From an uncultured Ruminococcus sp. (GTDB taxonomy: Bacteria; Bacillota; Clostridia; Oscillospirales; Ruminococcaceae): a DNA stretch of 12,155 bases. The position numbers and the translations under genes are program-made. Where the stretch lies: contig CAJTOG010000057.1 of assembly GCA_910577575.1 (NCBI GenBank), forward strand, positions 1-12,155, written 5' to 3'. The first letter of the stretch is position 1, and each line of letters opens with the position of its first letter. Below are positions 5,159 to 12,155 of the stretch, piece by piece. The notes under the pieces were generated by a model. It searched no databases, was not told the origin of the DNA, and was given only the letters and a program-made list of their open reading frames with translations.

Positions 5159-7936
5159 ATGACTGATAAGGAGAGGAAAACAGCAGCAAAAAAGTTTGCT
5201 GAATACTGGCATAACAGGGGCGATGAAAAAAGTGATACTCAAAGCTTTTGGTTTATGCTTTTAAGAGAAATTTTTGGAGTTCAAGAACCAGAAAAAATTT
5301 TTGAGTTTGAAAAGCGTGTCAAAGATGAAACTACTAATTTTATTGATTGCTATATAGATTCGACTAAGGTAATGATAGAGCAGAAAACGCTTGGAAAAGA
5401 CCTGCGAAAGGGTATAAAACAGTCTGATGGTTCTGTGCTGTCGCCGTTCCAACAGGCGAAAAGATACATTACTAATCTGCCTGTATCCAAACATCCGAGG
5501 TGGCTTATTACGTGTAACTTTTCGGAGTTTCTTGTTTACGATATGGAAAAGCCTAACGGTGAGCCTGAACAGATTTTCCTGAAAGATTTGCCGAAAGATT
5601 ATTACCGACTGCAATTTCTTATTGATACAGGCAACGACAGCATTAAAAGGGAAATGGAAATCTCTTTAAAAGCTGGTGAACTTGTCGGCAAGCTGTACGA
5701 CCTGATATTGAAACAATACAAGAATCCTGACAGTCCTGATACGCTGAAAAGTCTGAATAAATTATGTGTGCGACTGGTCTTCTGCCTGTATGCTGAAAGT
5801 GCAGGAATTTTTGGTAAGCATCAGATGTTCCACGATTATCTGAAAAAGTTTCCAGTAAGTGAAATTCGTTCTAAACTGATTGAGTTATTCAAAATCCTTG
5901 ATACAAAACCTGAAAACCGTGACGCTTACCTTGATGAAGATTTATTGGCATTTCCATATGTTAATGGTGGTCTTTTTGCTGATGAGAATATTGAAATTCC
6001 ACGATTTACGGAAGAAATTGTCCACCTGCTCCTGCATAATGCAAGTGAAGATTTTGACTGGTCGGATATTTCTCCAACTATTTTCGGAGCAGTGTTTGAG
6101 AGTACTTTGAACCCTGAAACACGTCGCTCTGGCGGTATGCATTACACAAGTATTGAGAATATTCACAAAGTTATAGACCCTCTTTTCCTTGATGATTTAA
6201 AGTCGGAGTTTGCAAGTATTTTAGAAATCAAGGTAAACAAAACACGTTTTGCACGTTTGGAAGATTTTCGTAATAAGCTTGCAAATCTCACGTTCTTAGA
6301 CCCTGCGTGTGGTTCGGGTAACTTCCTGACTGAAACTTACATATCACTACGACGGCTTGAAAACGAAGCTTTAAGAGCTATTCACGGCGGACAGATGCTG
6401 CTGAATATGGACGATTTAATCAAAGTCGGCATACACCAGTTTTACGGTATTGAAATCAACGATTTTGCCGTAACTGTTGCGAAAACGGCGTTATGGATTG
6501 CCGAAAGTCAGATGATGAAAGAAACAGAAGAAATTATTGATACAAATCTTGACTTTCTGCCGTTGAAATCATATGCCAATATCGTTGAAGGAAATTCTCT
6601 CCGCATTGACTGGGAAAGCGTTGTGCCAAAAGAAAAATTGTCCTATATTATGGGAAATCCTCCGTTTGTCGGCTATTCGTTGCAGAGTAAAGAACAGAAA
6701 AATGACATTTTGAGTATTTACATTGACGAAAAAGGCAAGCCTTATAAAACCGCAGGAAAAATTGATTATGTGGCAGGGTGGTACTTCAAAGCAACGCAGT
6801 TAATGCAGAATACAGCCATTCAGACGGCTTTTGTATCGACTAACAGCATAACTCAAGGGGAGCAGGTCGCAAGCGTCTGGAAACCGTTATTTGAACGTTT
6901 CGGGATTCATATTGATTTCGCATATCGCACATTTCGCTGGGACAGTGAAGCAAGTCTGAAAGCACACGTCCATTGTGTTATTATTGGATTCAGATGTACT
7001 AATAATGAAAATCACAGAAGATTATATGATAATGGCACTGAAAAATATGTAAAAAATATCAATGCTTATCTTATAGATTCACCAGATATTTTTATAGAAA
7101 GCAGAAAAAGACCATTAAGTGGTGTTCCAAAAATAATAAAGGGAAGTAGTCCAGTCGATGGAGGAAATTTTTTCTTAACTACAGAAGAAAAAGAAAAACT
7201 GTTAAAGACAGAGCCAAAAGCAGAAAAATATATAAAGCGTTTTCTTGGTGCAAGAGAATTTTTACATAATGAAGAACGTTGGTGTTTATGGCTTTTAAAT
7301 GCAACTCCAAATGATTTAAAGTCATTACCTGATGTTATGAAAAGAGTAAAAGCTGTTTATAATTTCAGAATGAAAAGCACAAAAGAAGCAACGAGAAAAT
7401 ATGCTGAATATTCAACACGATTTATGGAGTTAAGGCAACCTAATACAAGCTATATACTTATACCACGTCATTCATCAGAGAACAGAAAATATATTCCTTT
7501 TGGATTTATGAGTGAAGATGTAATTTGTGGAGATGCTAATAATATGCTTCCAGATGCTACACTTTATCATTTTGGTGTATTAACTTCAAATGTTCATATG
7601 GCATGGACAAAGACTGTTGCAGGACGTCTTGAAATGCGATATAGATATTCAAATGATATTGTATACAATAATTTCCCATGGTGCAATCCTACAGAAGAAC
7701 AGAAAAAGAAAATCGAACAGACAGCACAAATGATACTTGATGCAAGGGCAAAATATCCTGACTGTTCGCTTGCCGATTTATGTGATGAGCTTACAATGCC
7801 TCCCGAACTCCGCAAAGCTCATCAGGCTAACGACCTTGCTGTAATGTCTGCTTACGGATTTGACAGGAAGATAACAGAGAGCGAATGTGTGGCGGAGCTT
7901 ATGAAGATATATAAAAAATTGACGGAGGGTAAATAA
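5159..7936 (+). CDS. MmeI-like (Type IIL) fused restriction endonuclease and DNA methyltransferase
   Basis: This 925-residue protein matches the MmeI family in length (MmeI is 919 aa) and domain order. An N-terminal PD-(D/E)xK nuclease has Asp63 and Glu74-Gln75-Lys76 (FIDCYID, IEQK). A helical linker follows, then an adenine methyltransferase with HYTS (328-331), SAM-binding motif I DPACGSGNFL (381-390) and catalytic NPPF (500-503). A target-recognition region (about 612-835) leads to YNNFPW (836-841) and the typical C-terminus LTMPPELRKAHQ. In this family one polypeptide cuts and methylates, one recognition region sets both activities, and the host is protected by methylation of one strand. 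It has its own promoter and overlaps the next gene by one base. The target-recognition region is strikingly AT-rich against the rest. The recognition sequence cannot be read from the protein. Confidence 0.9.
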   Translation: MTDKERKTAAKKFAEYWHNRGDEKSDTQSFWFMLLREIFGVQEPEKIFEFEKRVKDETTNFIDCYIDSTKVMIEQKTLGKDLRKGIKQSDGSVLSPFQQAKRYITNLPVSKHPRWLITCNFSEFLVYDMEKPNGEPEQIFLKDLPKDYYRLQFLIDTGNDSIKREMEISLKAGELVGKLYDLILKQYKNPDSPDTLKSLNKLCVRLVFCLYAESAGIFGKHQMFHDYLKKFPVSEIRSKLIELFKILDTKPENRDAYLDEDLLAFPYVNGGLFADENIEIPRFTEEIVHLLLHNASEDFDWSDISPTIFGAVFESTLNPETRRSGGMHYTSIENIHKVIDPLFLDDLKSEFASILEIKVNKTRFARLEDFRNKLANLTFLDPACGSGNFLTETYISLRRLENEALRAIHGGQMLLNMDDLIKVGIHQFYGIEINDFAVTVAKTALWIAESQMMKETEEIIDTNLDFLPLKSYANIVEGNSLRIDWESVVPKEKLSYIMGNPPFVGYSLQSKEQKNDILSIYIDEKGKPYKTAGKIDYVAGWYFKATQLMQNTAIQTAFVSTNSITQGEQVASVWKPLFERFGIHIDFAYRTFRWDSEASLKAHVHCVIIGFRCTNNENHRRLYDNGTEKYVKNINAYLIDSPDIFIESRKRPLSGVPKIIKGSSPVDGGNFFLTTEEKEKLLKTEPKAEKYIKRFLGAREFLHNEERWCLWLLNATPNDLKSLPDVMKRVKAVYNFRMKSTKEATRKYAEYSTRFMELRQPNTSYILIPRHSSENRKYIPFGFMSEDVICGDANNMLPDATLYHFGVLTSNVHMAWTKTVAGRLEMRYRYSNDIVYNNFPWCNPTEEQKKKIEQTAQMILDARAKYPDCSLADLCDELTMPPELRKAHQANDLAVMSAYGFDRKITESECVAELMKIYKKLTEGK
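6992..7663 (+). other. AT-rich target-recognition segment, probable exchanged cassette
   Basis: Hand counts of 60-base samples give 50% G+C at 6301-6360, 22% at 7021-7080, 33% at 7201-7260 and 45% at 7741-7800. The change begins just after the conserved VIIGF (residues 607-611) and ends at the conserved YNNFPW (836-841), which bracket the target-recognition domain of MmeI-like enzymes. This suggests that only the specificity part came from another source by homologous exchange through the conserved flanks. Exact edges are approximate. Confidence 0.6.
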
Positions 7937-9126
7937 TGGAAATAGATTTTTTGATTCAATGGAAAAATAAGGTAACTGATAAAACAGATTTAACTTCCAA
8001 AGTAAAAGAAATGCTGACTCAATTGTTTAGAGATGTTAAAAGTAATAAGTTTTATTTTGATTCAGATGATGGGAACTCTTATAAATTGGATTACAAAAAT
8101 TCAGAAAGAGATGAAAAGATATATCTTAAAATTTTGTGTAATTATAGTGAAGCAAAATCTGCTAAATTTCTCAGTAGTATAAGAGATATTATATATAATG
8201 GTAAACATAGAAAAGACTTTTTAATAATCTGCACATATGACGAAGCAAGTCTCTCTTATTGTTGCAGATTAATGAAACCTTTTGGTATGTTTGAAAGACA
8301 TTTAAGAGAATTGATGTATCTTATTACTGTAAAAGCATTTGGAGCTGATTGGGTGAATAAAACTTTTCCGAAAGAAATGATTGCTGATATAAAAGAGAAA
8401 AGTCATGGAATGAACAGTCAAGATTTAACCGAAACTGCATTTGAATTACTTGACTATAGTGAAATATCCAATTATCTTTTTGATGAAAGATATTTTGAGT
8501 ATACAGCAGAACAAATATTAGAGAATAAATTGTCTGATGAATTATTAGAAACACTTTCTAAGAACGAGATTATTTCAATAATATCAAATTCTCGTAAAGA
8601 TACACTGTGGAATAAATTATTCTCAAAAAATCAAAAAATCAAAAATATCAATAAAGATATAATTGACGCAATAAGAAGATATAGAAATGATATAATGCAT
8701 CATCACACTTTAAATGAAAAAAAGTATAAAGAAATGCAAACTGTTGTGAAACAAGTAGATAAAAGCGTAATATTAGCGATTAAAGACATAGAAGATAAAA
8801 TATATACTGAAAATGAATATATATCAGTTTTCTCAACTATGAACAATGTGTTGTATGAAACGATAAGAGCTTTTAATGATGCAATGAAGATTAATATTCC
8901 AAATATATCTGCTTCTCTTAATATCGCTCTTAAAAATTTTTCGGAAATAGCAAAAAGTATATCTGATGCTTATTCGCAGAATTTATCAACTGCAATTCAG
9001 AGAGTGTGTAATTCTGTAACAAATTTGTCTTTGCCTGATTATTCAAAACTATTTGAAATGCATAAATATCCATCAGAAATTTCAGAAATACCTTTATTAG
9101 ATGATAATGATAATCAATCAGAGTAA
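7936..9126 (+). CDS. HEPN-type protein coupled to the MmeI-like gene
   Basis: The ATG overlaps the upstream TAA by one base and GGAGGG (7924-7929) precedes it, so translation is coupled. The 396-residue protein is soluble and helical. Residues 250-255 (RNDIMH) match the RNxxxH motif of HEPN domains, followed by HHTLNEKKYKEM, as in HEPN RNases and Swt1/abortive-infection proteins. Residues 118-145 (MFERHLRELMYLI, then FGADWVNKTFP) resemble a segment common in those proteins. The second half after 275 is helical and lacks a familiar domain. HEPN proteins with this motif often cut RNA as dimers, so it may be an RNase that acts when restriction fails, or a partner of the restriction enzyme. The motif is seen; activity and partnership are inferred. 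It is more AT-rich than the methyltransferase core. Confidence 0.65.
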   Translation: MEIDFLIQWKNKVTDKTDLTSKVKEMLTQLFRDVKSNKFYFDSDDGNSYKLDYKNSERDEKIYLKILCNYSEAKSAKFLSSIRDIIYNGKHRKDFLIICTYDEASLSYCCRLMKPFGMFERHLRELMYLITVKAFGADWVNKTFPKEMIADIKEKSHGMNSQDLTETAFELLDYSEISNYLFDERYFEYTAEQILENKLSDELLETLSKNEIISIISNSRKDTLWNKLFSKNQKIKNINKDIIDAIRRYRNDIMHHHTLNEKKYKEMQTVVKQVDKSVILAIKDIEDKIYTENEYISVFSTMNNVLYETIRAFNDAMKINIPNISASLNIALKNFSEIAKSISDAYSQNLSTAIQRVCNSVTNLSLPDYSKLFEMHKYPSEISEIPLLDDNDNQSE

Positions 9127-9222
9127 TACCATGATTTCGCTAATGTATAATGATACATAGTCAAAGCAATATGAGTCAGAACTTATATGAGGCTATATCA
9201 GAAACTTACAGGAGGAAAATAA

Positions 9223-9780
9223 ATGAATCATAATGAATTAGAAAATATGTGGTACTATTTCTTGGACCTTGAAAAAGAACTTGCTGATAGTTCAAGATAT
9301 ATTGAGCCTGACGGACAAGAAAATGTATACTCATTTGAGTTTAGAAAGATTATCATACTTGCTTGTACGGAATGTGAAACAGCATTTAAGGCTATGTGCG
9401 AAGAAATTGATGATACAAAAAAACGAGGCTCAATATTTGATTACAAAGGTATTGTTCTTGGAAAATATCCTAAAATTGTCGATGCTGAGGTTCATATCAG
9501 CAGATGGCATAAAACTATAAAACCGTTTGTAGGCTGGGATACAGGTAAATTAAGCTGGTGGGATGCACATCAACATATAAAACATGATAGGGGTTCTAAT
9601 TTTTGTGAAGCAACCTATAAAAATGCAGTTTTTTCACTATCTGCTTTATACTTGTTGATTTTTTACCTTTATGTTATTAACAATAAAGATACACCTTTTG
9701 GAAGCAAGTATATAGATAGTGAATATGCTTCTCCGATAATATCATGCATACCAAGTGAAAAATTGCCTGATTTTGATTAA
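9223..9780 (+). CDS. Hypothetical 185-aa helical protein, possibly HEPN-like
   Basis: AGGAGG lies about 8 bases before the ATG, giving a confident start. Visible parts are an N-terminal helix (ENMWYYFLDLEKEL), a helix with ACTECETAFKAMCEEI (48-63), SWWDAHQHIKHDR (111-123) and a hydrophobic helix (about 135-152, SLSALYLLIFYLYV). The KHDR with preceding His and the helical build recall small HEPN-type hypothetical proteins, but the strict RxxxxH motif is not present, so I leave the function open. The hydrophobic helix may be buried rather than in a membrane. The 96-base gap before it contains a small dyad (ATGTAT 9143-9148, ATACAT 9153-9158) but no clear terminator, so it may be read with the genes on either side. 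Confidence 0.65.
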   Translation: MNHNELENMWYYFLDLEKELADSSRYIEPDGQENVYSFEFRKIIILACTECETAFKAMCEEIDDTKKRGSIFDYKGIVLGKYPKIVDAEVHISRWHKTIKPFVGWDTGKLSWWDAHQHIKHDRGSNFCEATYKNAVFSLSALYLLIFYLYVINNKDTPFGSKYIDSEYASPIISCIPSEKLPDFD

Positions 9781-9791
9781 AAAATATTTTC

Positions 9792-9818
9792 AGAATATAC
9801 ATATATTCTTAACGTTAA
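9792..9818. promoter_or_regulatory. Two adjoining dyads before the SIR2 gene, possible operator
   Basis: AGAATATA (9792-9799) and TATATTCT (9802-9809) form an 8-bp inverted repeat, and the 10-base palindrome TTAACGTTAA (9809-9818) follows directly. There is no T run, so termination is unlikely. They lie about 70 bases before the SIR2 start and could bind a regulator. No convincing -35/-10 pair was found in 9781-9883. Confidence 0.3.
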
Positions 9819-9883
9819 ACTCAATAATTATGATGAGTGCTGAATATGTATCAGAAAATGACTTTAAATTTGAGGTGAAAAAT

Positions 9884-12155
9884 ATGTACGAAAATGAATA
9901 TAAAAGAATTATTGAAGCTTCAAAAAATAATGCATTAACTCTTTTTGTTGGAGCAGGGGTATCAGTATTATCTAATGCTCCTAAATGGAGTGAAATGATT
10001 GATAGAATATGTGAAGAACTGGGTTTAGATAAAAAGGGTAAATATTCAGCAGATGAATGTTTGCAGATTCCACAAATATACTACAATGAAATAGGTAAAA
10101 ATGACAATAAGTATTATTCAATAATTAATGAATGCTTAAATGCAGGTTCACTTATACCTAATGAAATTCATAAGATGTTGTTCAAATTAGCACCTGCATC
10201 TATTTTAACAACTAATTTTGATGAATTATTAGAAACAGCGGCAGCTCAAGAATGTTATAGTATGAAAGTTATAGCAGCTGAAGATGAAATTGCATCAATT
10301 AATGGAGGACGCTTTATTTTAAAAGTTCATGGTGATTTGAAACATAGAAATATTGTTTTTAAAGAAGAAGATTATCTGAGCTATAGCGAAAATTTTAAAT
10401 TGACAGAAACTCTTTTAAAATCAATATTTTCTACTAATACAGTGCTTTTTATAGGTTATGGACTTAACGATTATAATATAAAATTAATTTTAAATTGGTC
10501 GAAAAGCTTATTGAAAGAAAAATTTAATAAACCTATATTTATATATACTGATAATGAAAAACTAAGCAGTTCCCAATTAAAATATCATGAGTCTCGTGGA
10601 TTAAGAGTAATTGACTTTCATAACTTAATAGATGGAACATCAGAATTTATTGATAGGTATAAAACTATATTAGAATCAATTTTACATTATTCTGATACAG
10701 TGATAGAAAATAAAAATAAGTATGAATTATTTGATGTTTTATATAGACTTTTACTGCCATTAGATTCAATGTTTGCTCTTAGACCGAAAGATATTGAAAA
10801 AAGACTTTCGCCTTATATTATACTAAATAATAACACAATAACTGTTGGATATAATCAGCCAAATTTATTAGAGTATTTTTTAGAAATTTTGCAAATTGCT
10901 GAAGATGAACGGGAAAAATTACCAACAGATGTATTTGATAAATTTAATCATATATTATCTGTATTTAGAAAGGGTTTAATACAAAAATTTGATGCAGACA
11001 ATTGTTATGAAGTTATTGATGATAAAGATATTGATTTTGCAGATGAACAATGTATTACATTTTTGTTTATGAAAATGAATAAGTTTGTGAATAAGAAAAG
11101 TAAGAATTTGCATTATAATTATCAGAAAGCTTTTTATTTGGCAAAACTTAATAGATTTGAGGAATCTTATAACTTGTTTTCAAAAGTTGCTGTTCAAGCA
11201 CTCATTAATAAGAATTACTTATTATTTTACTTGAGTCAAATAAACAGAAATAGCGTTCTTCAAACAATTAAATGCATAAACAATGCAATAAGCTACTACA
11301 ATATGTATTCAGTTGACAATAAAGAATCATATAATATTAACTTCAATCAATTTCCTGTTGAATTTCAAAATGACTATGATACTATTAGCGATTTAAGTTC
11401 AATATCATCATTATTATTCAAGAATTTTTATGACTCATTTATTGAAAGTGAGAAAATTGAAAAAGAGATTGATAACACAACATACCATATAGGTGGTTCT
11501 GCTATTGTTAATAATGCATTTATTATACGAAATAATATTCATTTTATTTTGGGTAATTATTTATTGATTGATGATTTCTTGGAGTTCAAAAATTCTGTAA
11601 AGCATACTTTAAATTATCTTTTACAATATTATTCCATACAGAATAATTCAACACGTAAGGGAAGTATAGCAGAATTTTTTGGTTCATCTTCTCCTCAAAT
11701 AATATTCGATGAAATTGATTTCTATTGTTTTGTCGAATATTATAAAAGTGATGAAATACGAGAATTGATTCAAAAATATAAAATAACTTCAATTAAATTT
11801 AATAAAATAGAAATTATTGAAGAAGCCATAGAAAATATCATTAATTATTATGATAAAATACTATTAAAACAAACAACAAAAATAGAATTGGATGCCTGTG
11901 AATTAAAAATTAAAAACTGTTTGATATTGCTTAAATATATTAATATATCACAAAAATTAGTTGATAAAATATGCACTTTTATCTTTAAATACGAATTTAA
12001 AAATATATTAATTGGTGAAAAAATTCTATTTTTAGATGCTCAATTATCAGAAAGAAAAATGTATAGTAATCATACAAGAAAGATAATTGCTAAAACTTTT
12101 TGCATATATTTTACATTACATATAAATAGTATTAAAGAAAAAAGTAATTTTAATC
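9884..12155 (+). CDS. SIR2-domain defence protein, 3' end missing (at least 757 aa)
   Basis: The frame is open from ATG 9884 to the window edge. GAGGTG (9872-9877) lies 6 bases before the ATG; in-frame ATGs at 9830 and 9833 lack a ribosome binding site. Residues about 1-260 form a SIR2-like NAD+-binding domain: FVGAGVS (21-27), TTNFDELLE (109-117, catalytic Asn111), KVHGDL (147-152, catalytic His149) and FIGYGLND (189-196). The remaining 490+ residues are AT-rich coded, helical and unfamiliar. Large proteins with an N-terminal SIR2 domain, such as DSR1 and DSR2, sense phage proteins with the C-terminal part and destroy NAD+ to stop phage growth. The 38-residue gap between Asn and His equals that recalled for DSR2 (Asn133, His171). 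The neighbourhood of restriction and HEPN genes supports a defence role. The exact family depends on the missing C-terminus. Confidence 0.85.
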   Translation, partial: MYENEYKRIIEASKNNALTLFVGAGVSVLSNAPKWSEMIDRICEELGLDKKGKYSADECLQIPQIYYNEIGKNDNKYYSIINECLNAGSLIPNEIHKMLFKLAPASILTTNFDELLETAAAQECYSMKVIAAEDEIASINGGRFILKVHGDLKHRNIVFKEEDYLSYSENFKLTETLLKSIFSTNTVLFIGYGLNDYNIKLILNWSKSLLKEKFNKPIFIYTDNEKLSSSQLKYHESRGLRVIDFHNLIDGTSEFIDRYKTILESILHYSDTVIENKNKYELFDVLYRLLLPLDSMFALRPKDIEKRLSPYIILNNNTITVGYNQPNLLEYFLEILQIAEDEREKLPTDVFDKFNHILSVFRKGLIQKFDADNCYEVIDDKDIDFADEQCITFLFMKMNKFVNKKSKNLHYNYQKAFYLAKLNRFEESYNLFSKVAVQALINKNYLLFYLSQINRNSVLQTIKCINNAISYYNMYSVDNKESYNINFNQFPVEFQNDYDTISDLSSISSLLFKNFYDSFIESEKIEKEIDNTTYHIGGSAIVNNAFIIRNNIHFILGNYLLIDDFLEFKNSVKHTLNYLLQYYSIQNNSTRKGSIAEFFGSSSPQIIFDEIDFYCFVEYYKSDEIRELIQKYKITSIKFNKIEIIEEAIENIINYYDKILLKQTTKIELDACELKIKNCLILLKYINISQKLVDKICTFIFKYEFKNILIGEKILFLDAQLSERKMYSNHTRKIIAKTFCIYFTLHINSIKEKSNFN

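Noticed and set aside
5942..6166. Open frames on both strands inside the MmeI-like gene
   Set aside because: They overlap conserved domains of the real gene and show no start signals or recognisable protein.
5159..7936. BREX PglX or DISARM methyltransferase
   Set aside because: The N-terminal nuclease motif, 925-aa length and MmeI-type C-terminus fit Type IIL, and no BREX or DISARM partner genes are present.
9830..9883. Upstream in-frame ATGs for the SIR2 gene
   Set aside because: No ribosome binding site precedes them, while GAGGTG fits ATG 9884; the extra 18 residues show no family motif.
11586..11792. Leftward open frame near the right edge
   Set aside because: It lies fully within the SIR2 coding frame and lacks a start signal.

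Overview
The window looks like accessory DNA from a low-GC Gram-positive bacterium, most probably a gut-type clostridium (Ruminococcus or a relative). The reasons are the AT-rich sequence, the strong AGGAGG-type ribosome binding sites, the sigma-A-like TTGACA/TATAAT promoter elements, rho-independent terminators between units, and the protein families present. The species cannot be fixed from the sequence. No tRNA, rRNA, CRISPR array or classical insertion sequence was seen.

Left part (1-1958), a recombination module. The GC-rich tail of a gene enters from the left edge and shares a terminator with a small leftward ribbon-helix-helix repressor-like gene. Next comes a rightward tyrosine recombinase (697-1776). 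It has all catalytic residues but is split by one in-frame TAA. A perfect 22-bp inverted repeat (495-516 and 1859-1880) brackets it. Each copy lies in a site shaped like a tyrosine-recombinase core (9-bp arms, 9-bp spacer), and the two spacers are exact reverse complements. That geometry predicts inversion, not excision, of a segment carrying its own recombinase. Small CCGTCA repeats just inside both ends look like arm-type binding sites.

Middle part (1959-5070). A Sel1-repeat protein and an unrecognised 203-aa protein form a tight pair. They are followed by a compact peptide-modification locus: a 48-residue, five-cysteine peptide gene too short for default gene calling, a hairpin with a short T tail that may act as an attenuator, a 96-residue acidic protein sharing the MF[D/E]LE start and a PDCxP ending with the small peptide, and a radical SAM/SPASM enzyme. 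This has the layout of a RiPP (ribosomally made, post-translationally modified peptide) cluster with two related substrates. No transporter or leader peptidase is visible nearby. A strong terminator closes the unit.

Right part (5071-12155), a defence island. A clear promoter drives an MmeI-like fused restriction-modification protein (925 aa). Its target-recognition region is much richer in AT than the flanking catalytic parts, as expected if specificity was exchanged by recombination. Its stop codon overlaps the start of a 396-aa protein with an RNxxxH HEPN-type motif. After that come a 185-aa unrecognised, HEPN-like protein and a large SIR2-domain protein that is still open at the right edge (at least 757 aa), resembling the large defence-associated sirtuins that destroy NAD+ during phage infection. 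All genes from 1959 onward point right.
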